The position numbers were made by a program, and so were the translations under genes. The notes under the pieces were generated by a model that had not been told where the DNA came from, searched no databases, and saw only the letters and a program-made list of their open reading frames with translations. DNA of 64,000 nucleotides from Aegilops tauschii subsp. strangulata (taxonomy: Eukaryota; Streptophyta; Magnoliopsida; Poales; Poaceae): positions 238,616,622 through 238,680,621 of the forward strand of contig NC_053039.3 of NCBI RefSeq assembly GCF_002575655.3, written 5' to 3'. Shown piece after piece: positions 46,792 to 57,138 of this stretch. The first letter of the stretch is position 1, and each line of letters starts with the position of its first letter.

Positions 46792-47519
46792 GGTGTCGCT
46801 TGGGAGCCTCCGACATGATGTGGAGTTGAATGAAGAAGTTTGTAAGGGCAAGGAGATCATCTACTTCGTGAAGATCTATCCGAGTGAGGCAAGTCCTTCA
46901 TGGACGATGGCCATGGTGGGATAGACAAGGTTGCTTCTTCGTGGGCCCTTCATGGGTGGAGCCCTTAGTGGACTCGAGCAGCCGTTACCCTTCATGGGTT
47001 GAAGTTTCCATCAATGTGGACGTACGATAGCACCGCCTATCGGAACCACGCCAAAAATCTCCGTGGCTCCATTGCATTTGCACTTTCCAATTCCCATCAC
47101 TTTACATTCTTGCACTTGCATGCTTTACTCTTTCCGCTGCCCATACTCTTGCTATGCTTGTGTAAAATGCATTGTGTGCCTATTAACATGTGCTAAACTC
47201 AACCTTAACTAAAAGAATTCTAAAAACTGTCACTTTTACTTGTTAAGGGTTTAATCACCCCCCCCCCTCTAGACCCCTCTTCTCGATCTTTCAAATGGTA
47301 TCAGACCCTCTTCTCGATCTTTCTGGTTGCTTATCCATGCTCTCATATGATGGAAGGTGTTTGCTTATTAAATCACTCTTTTCTACCCTCCCAATTTTCT
47401 TCATGAGCACACTGGCACTACCGCTTCTATTACAAATCAAATCAACAAGTATCTAAGGATTTTTTTGTGTGGAGAATGTTTGGGCAACAAATTATCGAGC
47501 GTGCTTTAATTGCTTAGGA

Positions 47520-48780
47520 TAAAGTTTGTAGAACCTAATCCCAAGGGATTACAGATTTGGGATGTGTCTTTGAACAAGAAAGCTCTAATGATGAAAATAT
47601 ACAAAAATTTCTCAACCAGGATCCATTACCCCGTGTTTCTCTAATTTGGCAGAAATACTACTATGAATTTCTCCCTGGTTTTAAGATGGAAGGATCAAGT
47701 TGGCGGAAGAATCACTAGAAATTGTTGAGGGACTACAAGACAAATTTTGATTGTAAATTAGGCAATGGGAAAGCAAACCTTCCCAGGCATGACCTGCTAG
47801 TTGGAGCAAACACTGATATCCAAATTCCAAGAACTTCACTCTTGTGAAAAAATGATATTGAATTTGTGGCTTCCTGGATTGATACTGAATATCCAACCCA
47901 ATTCTTTCACACCCTTTGTCCACACAAGCATACAACAAATTTACTCAACTCAAGTGTCTACTTCAGAACCAGAATAATAATAGAGTTCAGAACACATGAA
48001 CCTGCAAGGGTCAAAGGCAGAAGGAAGCTTCAATCGAAATGTATCAGCATCCCTGCCCTTAGAAAGAACACAGTATTTTCAAGTGAATTGGGAAAAGCGC
48101 ATGCAAAGTGAGGCACAAAATCGGTTTTTGGTTACTCCTACATGAGAGTCAATACTAGAAACTAGCTTAAAAGAAAATCCTTTCACCTGGACTGCAATGA
48201 CTGTGTGTTTTGTAATGAGACCACGAGGAAACATCAAGGCATCTCTTCTGGGGCTGTGGTTTTGTTCAAGACTGCTATAACAACATGCTAAAAGATTGGG
48301 GTTTTCATGTTTCATGCTATTATGACATTTTGTTGACACATCAGCTACTGCCAAAAGAATATTGCTTTGGAAGCGATCATCCAAGGATGTTGGGCCATTT
48401 GCGGACAAAGAAATGAAAAGATCTTCAGAAAGGAAGTCACGAGTATTAATTGTTAGAAATTCAAGCTCAGAGAGGATCTTATCATGCTAGAACATAGAAT
48501 CAAGGCAAAAGATTTGAATGGTTTGCAAAGCTGGATAAGTCCTCTGCCTCTTAAATCCTCTTAGCCTTGTTACATAGAACAGGCATTGGATAGTTCCTCT
48601 CTACACTTCTTTTTATTTTTATTTTTTGTTTTAGATGTATATATTGTACTCTTGTCATATTTGAAATCGGCATCCTATGCTTACAAAAAGTCCGTGTCAA
48701 TCTCGACACTAAACATATTTGACACGCCAGGAAAGATTGATCCCGCCCGGGATTAGTCACTTCTCTTGGTGAGTATGTTG
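47520..48780 (+). pseudogene. L1-type LINE fragment, ORF2 C-terminus and 3' UTR
   Basis: The plus-strand frames, with several shifts and stops, show GLQIWDVSLNKKALMMKIY, VSLIWQKYYYEFLPGF, LLRDYKTNFDCKLGNGKANL and, later, the zinc-binding RT tail. The tail has DCVFCNETT, then RHLFWGCGFVQDCYNNMLKD in another frame, then AIIQGCWAI and REDLIMLEHRIKAKDLNGLQ. The C-x2-C .. H-x4-C pattern is that of the zf-RVT domain at the end of plant LINE ORF2. It is heavily decayed, and the upstream boundary (about 47400-47520) is unclear. Confidence 0.7.
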
Positions 48781-49007
48781 AACCCACATGTCATATCTAT
48801 CTCCTTCCCCTCTCTTCTTCTAGCCTTTTCTCTCTCTACTTATTCGTCTTTACAATATGTAATGCAAATGGTGAACAAATTAATGATTAATTTTAGAAGA
48901 AGAAAAGAGAAGAATAAATTACGAATGTGCAATAGCCACATGAGCAGTCGGGGATGTCGTTGTACAAGGACATGCGAGATTCGCTCGAACTGGGCTACAT
49001 GAGCATT

Positions 49008-49175
49008 CTAAGGTCTTGTGCTTAGAGACATGCTTAGTAAAATAACCTGTGTTTTTCTTAAGCACAGTGCTTGTTCCTACAGTAGGGGTGCCTAATTAAG
49101 CGTCTACCATATATAAATAAGCACTAGTGCTTAAGGAAAGACTGTTTATTTCTCTAAGCACCTTGCATTGTACAA
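49008..49175. mobile_element. MITE (about 165 bp)
   Basis: Imperfect terminal inverted repeats are AAGGTCTTGTGCTTAGAGA at the left and TCTCTAAGCACCTTGCATTG at the right. The interior contains further AAGCACTAGTGCTTAA palindromes. No coding sequence. No clear TSD. Confidence 0.5.
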
Positions 49176-49611
49176 GGCCGACGCATCCATTCCATACAAC
49201 ACGAAGGGGCTCATGAGTAGCAACACTACGATGAGCGCCAGTAGCATAACATGCACAAGCGCCATGACTAGATCCATCGCATTCTCCTAGCAATATGCGC
49301 TCTCGTCTGGCGCCATAGCCAGAGCAGCATGCTAGGTGCCTACTCATCCTCCAACATGTCCCGTCTCCCAGACTTCAATTTATCGATGCCGCCACATCCA
49401 CCTGGAAGTCCCTCGTAGCGTAGTCATGCACGAGTGCCATCACCAGGTATGTCGCATGCTCCAAACAACGTGATGCATGTCGTGCGGTATCCATCCCGGC
49501 AATAGTCCCCGCCGCACTTGTCGTCCCATGTCCAAGGAGATTCAAGCCGCCTCAATCGTCTCCATCTACTCAAGGGAGAGAGCCAGGAGTGCACACACGA
49601 CATCGCTGGTG
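49176..49611. other. Unassigned sequence between MITE and solo LTR
   Basis: GC-moderate, no domain-bearing frame; an 83-codon minus frame (49096-49347) overlaps the MITE and resembles nothing known. It flanks the solo LTR insertion. Confidence 0.4.
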
Positions 49612-51374
49612 ACCATTGTTGGAAATATGCTCTAGAGGCAATAATAAAGTGGTTATTATTATATTTCCTTAATCATGATAAAGGTTTAATATTCATGCTA
49701 TAATTGTATTGGTCAGAAACTTAAATGCATGTGTGAATACATAAGCAAATACCAAGTCCCTGGTAAGCCTCTACTAGACTAGCTCGTTGATCAAAAGATG
49801 GTTAAGGTTTCCTGACCATAGACATGAGTTGTCATTTGATAACGGGATCACATCATTTAGGAGAATGATGTGATGGACAAGAGCCATCTGTTAGCTTATC
49901 ATACGATCGTTCAGTTTATTGCTACTGCTTTCTTAATGTGAAATACATATTCCTTCGACCATGAGATCATGCAACTCCCGGATACCAGAGGAATACCTTG
50001 TGTACTATCAAACGTCACTTCGTAACTGGGTGATCATAAAGGTGCTCTACAGGTATCTCCGAAGGTGTCTGTTGAGTTGGCATGAATCGAGATTGGGATT
50101 TGTCACTCCGTATGACAGAGAGGTATCTCTGGGCCCTCTCGGTAACACAACATCACAAGAAGCTTGCAAGCAAAGTGACTAAGGAGTTAGTTGCAAGATG
50201 ATGTATTATGGAATGAGTAAAGAGACTTTCCGGTAACGAGATTGAACTAGGTATGGAGATACCAACGATCGAATCTCGGGCAAATAACATACTGACAGAC
50301 AAAGGGAACTACGTATGTTGTCATAAAGGTTCGACCGATAAAGATCTTCGTAAAATATGTAGGAACCAATATGGGCATCCGGGTCCCGCTATTGGTTATT
50401 GACCGGAGAAGCGTCTCAGTCATGTCTACATCATCCTCGAACCCGTAGGGTCCGCATGCTTAACGTTCGATGATGATATAATATTATATGAGTTGTGTAT
50501 GTTGGTGACCGAATGTTGTTCGGAGTCCCGGATGAGATCACGGACATGAAGAGGAGCTCTAGAATGGTCCGGAGGTAAAGACTGATATATAGGATGATAG
50601 TATTTGGTCTCCGGAAGAGTTTCGGAATGCACCGGATATTTATCGGATCACTGGAAGGGGTTCTAGAAGGCCGCGAGAGCTTATTGGGCCAAACGGGCCA
50701 ACGAGGGAGAGCACACCAGCCCACATGGGGCTGGCGCGCCCCACCTCTTGGCCCTGGCCCTAGGGAAGGAAGGAAGAGGGCTAGCCCCCTCTTGCCTTCT
50801 CTTCCACGCTCAAGGAAAGGAAAGGTGGCGCCTCCCCTCCTGCCTTCTCCCCACGCGCCTAAGATGGAAGGTGGGGGCGCGGCCAGGGCAGGCACCTAGG
50901 GCAGTCGCCGGCCCCCTTAGGACGCGCCCTAGCCAGCCTCCCGTCCCCGCTCCACCTATATATATATGAGAGGAGGGGAGGGGGCAACACACACCACGAT
51001 TCCCAAGTCGTGTCTTTCGTCCTAAACCGTTGAGCTTGGCGAAGCCCTGCGGAATAGTTTCACCACCACTGTCACCACGCCGTCGTGCTGCCAGAACTCA
51101 TCTACTACTCCGCCCCTCTTGCTGGATCGAGAAGGCGAGGACTTCATCGAGCTGAACGTGTGCTGAACGCGGAGGTGACGTGCGTTCGGTGCTTGATCGG
51201 CACGGATCGTGAAGGCGTACGACTACATCAACCGCGTTGATAAATGCTTCCGCTTAGCAATCTACAAGGGTATGTAGATGCTCTCCCCCTCTCGTAGCTA
51301 TGCATCTCCATGGATAGATCTTGTGTGTGCGTAGAATTATTTTTGTTTTCAATGCAACATTCCCCATCAACCAT
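49612..51374 (+). mobile_element. Solo LTR of BARE/Angela/WIS type, TSD ACCAT
   Basis: A single 1753-bp LTR (49617-51369) starts TGTTGGAAATATGCTCTAGA and ends TTCCCCATCA. The TSD ACCAT lies at 49612-49616 and 51370-51374. A TATA box CTATATATATATG is at about 50956-50968. The start and length match the BARE1/Angela/WIS copia LTR. No interior sequence is attached, so it arose by LTR-LTR recombination. Frames of 100-154 codons inside it are not proteins. Confidence 0.93.
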
Positions 51375-51639
51375 GCCCAACCTCTACTGCGATGCAACCA
51401 TGGCCTCATCACTCAGTGACGATCGCCTTCTCTCGCAGACCACATCGCCCATCTAAACCACCACCATCTTCCCCACCCCAAGCACTTCACTTCTTCGAAT
51501 TCAACCTCCTCAGCCCCTTGCCAGAGTTCATGGTGGACACGGTGTCCATGGACACGAAGGTGGAGGTATCCCGCTGCTGAGATCCCTTCATTACAGCCCA
51601 CCATTTCCTGCCACCCTCACCTTCGTGTTTCGCCTCAAG

Positions 51640-52274
51640 TCACCATGGCTACCCTCACTGAGATGGGCCTGGGAGGCGGCTAGTAAGTACTCCGTCTGGT
51701 CAGCATATGCAACCATGTTTGTAGGCCGCACCCTCCATTTGGGAGCCACTTTTATATGGCAATCATGAACCCCACTGTGATGCAAGATCTTCTCCTAGCT
51801 AGCCCTACGTAACCGATGTTGGACGTCCGACTGTTTAGCCAGGCGAGGTCTACCGCATCAAGTTGCATTCCCAATGTGTGATCAGGTACAGGAGAGCATG
51901 GACCACCTGTTGATCTCATGCTCCTTCACTAGATCAATTTGGTTCAAGGCCATGATGGCTTGGGGGCGACCAAATTGGATGCCATCTTCAGAGGGTCGCC
52001 TGTTGACATGGTTTACCTCGCTTGACCCGGTGGCAAACTTACGAAAGGATCTGCCCCTTCGTCACTTTGATCTTGTGGAAAATTTGGAAGCATCACAACG
52101 ATGTCGTGTTCGAGAGCGTCACCCCCTCGGATCACAGTGTAATCAGGAAGATCTTAGAGGAAGGGCCGATATGGCAAACGACAGGTAAGTTTAGAGAAGA
52201 CCTATCTACGGTCTTTCAAAAGGTTATATGTGCGGATGAACCTTGAGTACATCTGTAAAACTGATGGATGGGTG
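51640..52274 (+). pseudogene. L1-type LINE fragment, ORF2 C-terminus
   Basis: The plus frame shows WAWEAASKYSVWSAYATMF, FVGRTLHLGATFIWQ, then LRNRCWTSDCLARRGLPHQ and CDQVQESMDHLLISCSFTRS. This is the zf-RVT pattern (C..DHLL..C) of plant LINE ORF2. After a frameshift near 52020 the end reads FVTLILWKIWKHHNDVVFES. Stops and a frameshift make it dead. It is interrupted at 52275 by the second solo LTR. The 51375-51640 flank shows nothing recognisable. Confidence 0.8.
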
Positions 52275-53878
52275 CTTCCTGATGGAAATATGCCCTAGAG
52301 TCAATAATAAAGTGGTTATTATTATATTTCCTTAATCATGATAAAGGTTTATTATTCATGCTAGAATTTTATTGACCGAAAACTTAAATACATGTGTGGA
52401 TACATAAACAAATACCGTGTCCCTAGTAAGCCTCTACTAGACTAGCTCATTGACCAAGAGATAGTTAAGGCTTCCTAACCATAGACATGTGTTGTCACTA
52501 ACGGCGTCACATCGTTAGGAGAATGATGTGATGGACAAGACCCATCCGTTAGCTTAGCATATGATCGTTCAGTTTATTGCTACTGCTTTCTTAATGTCAA
52601 ATACATATTCCTTCGACCATGAGATCATGCAACTCCGGGATACCGGAGGAATATCTTGTGTGCTATCAAACGTCACAACGTAACTGGATGATCATAAAGA
52701 TGCTCTACAAGTATCTCCGAAGGTGTCTATTGAGTTGGCATGGATCGAGATTGGGATTTGTCACTCCGTGTATCGGAGAGGTATCTCTGGGCCCTATCGG
52801 TAATACAGCATCACAAGAAGCTTGCAAACAAAGTGACTAAGGAGTTAGTTACGGGATGATGTATTACGGAACAAGTAAAGAGTCTTGCCGGTAAGGAGAT
52901 TGAACTGGGTATGGAGATACCGATGATCGAATCTCGGGCAAGTAACATACCGACAAACAAGTATGTTGTCAGAAAGGTTCGGCCGATAAAGATCTTCGTA
53001 GATTATGTAGGAACCAATATGGGCATCCAGGTCCTGCTATTGGTTATTGGTCGGGGAAGCGTCTCGGTCATGTCTACATCATTCTCGAACCCGTAGGGTC
53101 CGCACGCTTAACGTTCGTTGACGATATAGTATTATATGAGTTATGTATGCTGGTGACCGAATGTTGTTCGGAGTCCCGGATGAGATCACAGACGTGACGA
53201 GGAGCTCCGGAGGTAAAGATTGATATATATGATGATATGGTTAAGGCCAAGGGGTAAGGCCCACGGGGCTTTAGGACGGTGCACAAGGAAGTTTTGCGAA
53301 GGTCAGGGACCAGACGCCGAGGAGTGTGGCGTCTGGTCCTGGAAGTCCGAGAATGACTCTTCCTTGCGGGCTAACCCGACTTTGAGGAGGCTCTTTCTCC
53401 AAGAAACGACCCCGGGGATCAACATATAAATAGAGGGGCAGGTCCGGCACCCGGAACACATCAAGATTCACCAAGTCGTGTGTCGGCAACCCCGCCCCGT
53501 GTAGTTTATCCTCCGTCATAGTTTCCGTTGTGCTTGGCGAAGCCCTGCGGAGATTGTTCTTCACCACCACCGTCACCACGCCGTCGCGCTGCTGGAACTC
53601 ATCTACTACTTTGCCCCTCTTGCTGGATCAAGAAGGCGAGGATGTCATCAAGTTGAACGTGTGCTGAACGCGGAGTCACCGTACGTACGGTACTTGATCG
53701 GGACGGATCGTGAAGGTGTATGATTACATCAACCGCGTTGATAAACGCTTCCGCTTAGCAATCTTCAAGGGTATGAAGATGATCTCCCCCTCTTGTTGCT
53801 ATGCATCTTCATGTATAGATCTTGCGTGTGCGTAGAAAGTTTTTTTTTGTTTTCCATACAATGTTCCCCAACACTTCC
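52275..53878 (+). mobile_element. Second BARE/Angela-type solo LTR, TSD CTTCC
   Basis: The LTR 52280-53873 (1594 bp) begins TGATGGAAATATGCCCTAGA and ends TTCCCCAACA. The TSD CTTCC lies at 52275-52279 and 53874-53878. It is collinear with the first solo LTR at both ends but differs in the middle part (about 53200-53450), so it belongs to a related subfamily. A TATA box CATATAAATAG is at about 53423-53433. The terminal TGAT instead of TGTT is a single-base change in the LTR start. Confidence 0.93.
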
Positions 53879-54395
53879 CCCTCCCCACCCTCACCCCTTC
53901 TATGAATGCATAATATGCATGCTTATGCGTGTTCTAGAAAAAAGAAGGCTTCGACCTCTGCCGCCCATCTCCTGCTTCATGCCTCCATCACACAAAGATC
54001 TTACCGACTTCGAATTTATCCGCCATAGGGTAGCTCGCCGATTGGAGGCACAAGCAGAAGGGAGGAAGTCGCCCCTCAATTGTTGGGTTCCTGAGTGTGG
54101 CGCAAGGGCGCTGCCATTAGCATCCTTTCTTCTCCTTTCTCTCTCCCTTCTTTAATATAACCAGATCTAACAGAGGGGTCATGGCACCGTCGTTGGCCTC
54201 ATTTCTTCTCCTCTCTCATTCTCTCTCCTTTAGTATTTTATTGAAACAAAAAACACAAGAAACTTTATTTAAGTGAAATAACAGTAACATCATTAATCAG
54301 AAAGGGTACAATTTCAATAAGTGGTTCCTCCAACCAATCAAACATCAAAGAAAATCTCTTCTCGTCTCTCTTCCTCTCTCCTTTAAGTACCTGTC
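53879..54395. other. Unassigned sequence
   Basis: C-rich then TCTC-rich sequence (two TTCTCCTTTCTCTCTCC-like blocks at about 54125-54150 and 54205-54230, and another at 54358-54380). No domain is visible in any frame. Confidence 0.4.
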
Positions 54396-55659
54396 TAAGG
54401 GCATCTCCAACGGCAACACGCAAAAAATCTCCCACATCCGTCCATGGACCGGGGGGCAGTCCGTGGACACGAATGCGGGAGGCAGCCATTCAACACTAGT
54501 CGCATACATTTCAAACCGCATTTTAACGAAGCAAACAAAATTCATGCAAACTGGCCGATATTCTTCAAAGTTTAGATAGAAAATAGCACAGATCATCCAC
54601 AGATAGCATGCAAACTAATTCTAGTACAACAAGGACTCAAATTCGACTAGATCCCGGATGTCAAACAAGTTTTTTATGAACGGATCATGTCCTCTCACAC
54701 ATAATTCCCCTTCAGCTTCATCCAACAGTGTGTGCACGTAAATGGCCATCCCTCTGACCTGTGATACACCATGACGTGCGTGCTACATATAATGTGTAGA
54801 CCAACATTGAGTGAATGAATCAATCAACAAGTTGAGCAAGAGGAAGTAAAGCTTACCATCTCCTCCATGTTCGCGTGCAATGGCCACCTTGTCTCGAGCT
54901 GACTACCAAGTTGCAAAATTTGATGACACTGACCTGGATAGCGCGCCAGCGATATGACAACCACCTACATTGCGTCGTTGAGTGATGTACATGTCGTAGG
55001 GCGCAATGTGCTTTCCAGCGTGAAACTTTTCATGCACTTGCTCCCAGAAGGGCGACCCTTTGGTCCTGCTTATGAAATCCATGGATACGGCCAGCCACGC
55101 GTAGCACAACAACTCATCCTCCATGGTCGAGTAGCTCACCATCCTTCGAACTCTAAAAAACGACGTAGCATTTGAAAATAAGCTCAATGACATTTGACCG
55201 AACACCTATCGGGCGTGGTGTCCGCCATGGAGGTCGTCGACAAGGGGCGGAGTGTACCTGGGTACAAATGGCTCCAGGGCTAAAAGCTCCGTCGGAACGG
55301 CGAGCGTGCGCGTCGATGCTGGTTGCGGACGTCTGGCAATGCCTCTGTGGCAGCCGGAGACGAACAACAGCGACGGTGGAGGTGGAGGGTGCGGATGCAA
55401 AGCAAGGGAGAGAAGAGGTGGAGTGAAAGAAAATGGGACCGGGAGGGGGATTGGGTGGGCCGAGGGTGTCGGAGTCCTATGTTTCGGGTGTCCGGACTAC
55501 CGCAAAGCTCCCACACTTTCGTCTCCAATTTGCAGGAGAAATCGCGTCCGGACCGCCCCGCGGACCGATACAGACCCGCGTTGGATGACTTGCACGGTCC
55601 GGACAATGTAGTTCGGACGGTTGCAGGAGGTTTACGGGTCCGTCTTGGAGATGCCCTAA
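54396..55659 (-). mobile_element. PIF/Harbinger element 1, TSD TAA
   Basis: The element 54399-55656 (1258 bp) has terminal inverted repeats GGGCATCTCCAACGG and its counterpart CTTGGAGATGCCC, flanked by TAA (54396-54398 and 55657-55659), the TWA-type target of PIF/Harbinger. Subterminal sequences (CCGTCCATGGACCGG, CATACATTTCAAA) are typical of this grass group. It has no transposase and only an ORF1 remnant, so it is non-autonomous. Confidence 0.87.
54903..55205 (-). pseudogene. Harbinger ORF1 (Myb/SANT-like) remnant
   Basis: The minus frame contains STMEDELLCYAWLAVSMDF, then GSPFWEQVHEKFHAGKH and YITQRRNVGG. This matches the trihelix Myb/SANT-like pattern (EDE.LC.AWL..S.D...G....FW..V...F) of Harbinger ORF1 proteins, which help the transposase bind its termini. 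It is about 100 residues and breaks off afterwards. Confidence 0.6.
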
Positions 55660-55719
55660 CACCACTATACGCAATATGTGCTTCTGATTCCTTTCAAAAA
55701 GATTCGCTTAGGGCGGGCC

Positions 55720-57138
55720 TTAGGGCATGTAGCACGGAGGCAGCACCTTACATCCACCTAAGTTTGGAGAGCTAGAGAAATTGCCAATACCGATTACCAT
55801 TCAACCTCATATACTAGCTCACAGCATCTACAACCACATACAGTAAATCTGGCCCCTCAAACGATCCGTGGACATACCGGGCGCATCCACGAATAGTGAA
55901 CATCCACACCTCATATTTCCTCTTCCACAATCGGACACCTCAATTAAAAATCCTCAAATCTATACAATATAGATCCTAATCTAAATCTTCGCCAGCACTC
56001 GTCTGGCCCATGGTTGTGTCCATGTCTAGAGGCTGGTTGAGCCCCTTGAAGTGAAGGTGCGGTCGCCGACGAGGTAGAGTAGGACATAGGACACAGACCA
56101 GCTCATGGGACTCGAGGCATCGTCGTCTCCCATGCCCTACTCTTCCTCCTCGGAGCGCATGGCCTGCACGTCGCCGGTCAATGTGAGGTCCACATTAGAT
56201 CCATCGTGGTCAGAGCCTAACACGTCCGCCATGACGTAGTTGTCGTACCAAGGGCTGTCGGTCACCCCGTAATGACTACGCGGCGTGCAACTCTGCCTCG
56301 CTAGCCTCTATCGCGAGGGTTGTCGCTGCCTCGCGAGGCGGACACGTCATGCCATATTAGCCTTCCCATCGGACGGCCATAAGTTCGGGCATTTACCGCC
56401 GACTCGGTGCACCAACGAATGGGTTGCGCCTCCACCATGGCGTTGGGGCGCCAGACGGATCGCAGCGCCTCCGACAAGGCAACGGCGACATGCCACACGC
56501 CGGATCCAGGCGCCATTTGGGCGGACGCAATGGATTCCTGCACAATTGATTCCGACAGCTGTTGGGCATACTTCTCCCGGGAGCGACAGAGCGCAAGGCG
56601 GACAACCATCTCCTCCTCGAGCCCGCATGGGATGAGGTCCCAGTCCACAGATCAGGTGACCGAGGACTCGGATCCGCTGCCCGCCATGTCAGAGAAGGCC
56701 GGAGATCATCGGAGGGGAGCTTGGGGCGGAGTCGAGTGCAATGGAGTGGAGTGGCTAGGGTTTGGTCCCTGAAGCGGATGAGGACGAATATATGTGGGAT
56801 CAGGGTGGGCCAGCATGGGTTGAATCCAATGTGGCAGACGGGCCCAGGCCTCCCCACATCCACCCTAGATTTGGGTTGCATAGGAGTGGTGCCGGTGAGC
56901 CAGGATGTATAAGGCAGCCTGAGGCATCCGCCTGGGTCGGGTTTTTTGACCGGTCGGTGTGTTTTCTCCCAGCTCGCCACATCTTTTTCGTGTTTTCTCT
57001 TTCCTTCCTTTTACTAGCTTTCTTCATCGAAACAACAATCTCCTCTACAAGCAGCACCTGCCTCCTTCAGGCTAACACTTTATTGCCACCATGGAGTCCA
57101 AACCTAGTTGTTGGGGTTACACAATGGCCATGCCCTTA
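55720..57138. mobile_element. Probable PIF/Harbinger-type element, flanked by TTA
   Basis: The segment 55723-57135 begins GGGCATGTAGCACGG and ends ATGGCCATGCCC, with TTA on both sides. The terminal match is only about 7 bp, so support is moderate. A second start-like motif (GCATCTACAACCACATACAG near 55820) may mark a nested relative. The minus frame 56301-56648 (MDWDLIPCGLEEEMVVRLAL) is protein-like but unrecognised. The right TTA is shared with the next element. Confidence 0.45.

Larger units (their letters stand above)
42296..46796 (-). mobile_element. Sabrina-like non-autonomous gypsy element, TSD GGTGT
   Basis: LTRs at 42301-43791 and 45269-46791 begin TGATGACCCACAAGTATAGG and end GTATCA. 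The TSD GGTGT is present at 42296-42300 and 46792-46796. On the minus strand, a primer-binding-like TGGCGCCGTTGCCGGGGA lies just inside the right LTR (about 45257-45240) and a polypurine tract (GCTTGGGGGAGT) just inside the left LTR. The interior is only 1.48 kb and has gag and part of a protease, with no RT, RNase H or integrase. The LTR resembles Sabrina (Athila-like) from memory. Confidence 0.92.
41224..47293 (+). repeat. Copia LTR, split by the Sabrina-like insertion
   Basis: The two halves are 41224-42300 and 46797-47293 (46792-46796 is the TSD copy), about 1.57 kb without the insertion. It begins TGAAAGCACAAGTGC and ends CTCGATCTTTCA. A TATA box CTATATATAC lies at 41982-41991, followed by a likely transcription start region near 42010. 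A 185-codon frame at 41459-42016 overlies the palindromic repeat array and TATA box and is not a protein-like sequence. Confidence 0.82.
38716..47340 (+). mobile_element. 5'-truncated Ty1/copia element with its LTR and a following PBS
   Basis: The element starts abruptly inside the RT/RNase H region (38716), continues through RNase H, 2 kb of 3' non-coding interior and a polypurine tract (AAAAAGGGGGAGA, 41210-41222). It then enters an LTR (41224-42300 plus 46797-47293) that begins TGAAAG and ends CTTTCA. The LTR is followed by a near-match to the initiator-Met primer-binding site (TGGTATCAGACC, 47296-47307). An LTR with interior sequence on both sides is a remnant of two neighbouring copies or of unequal recombination. 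It is interrupted by a Sabrina-like element. Confidence 0.82.

Noticed and set aside
50431..50899. Frames of 154 and 101 codons in the first solo LTR
   Set aside because: They lie within a BARE/Angela solo LTR, which is non-coding, and the counterpart in the second LTR is not conserved.
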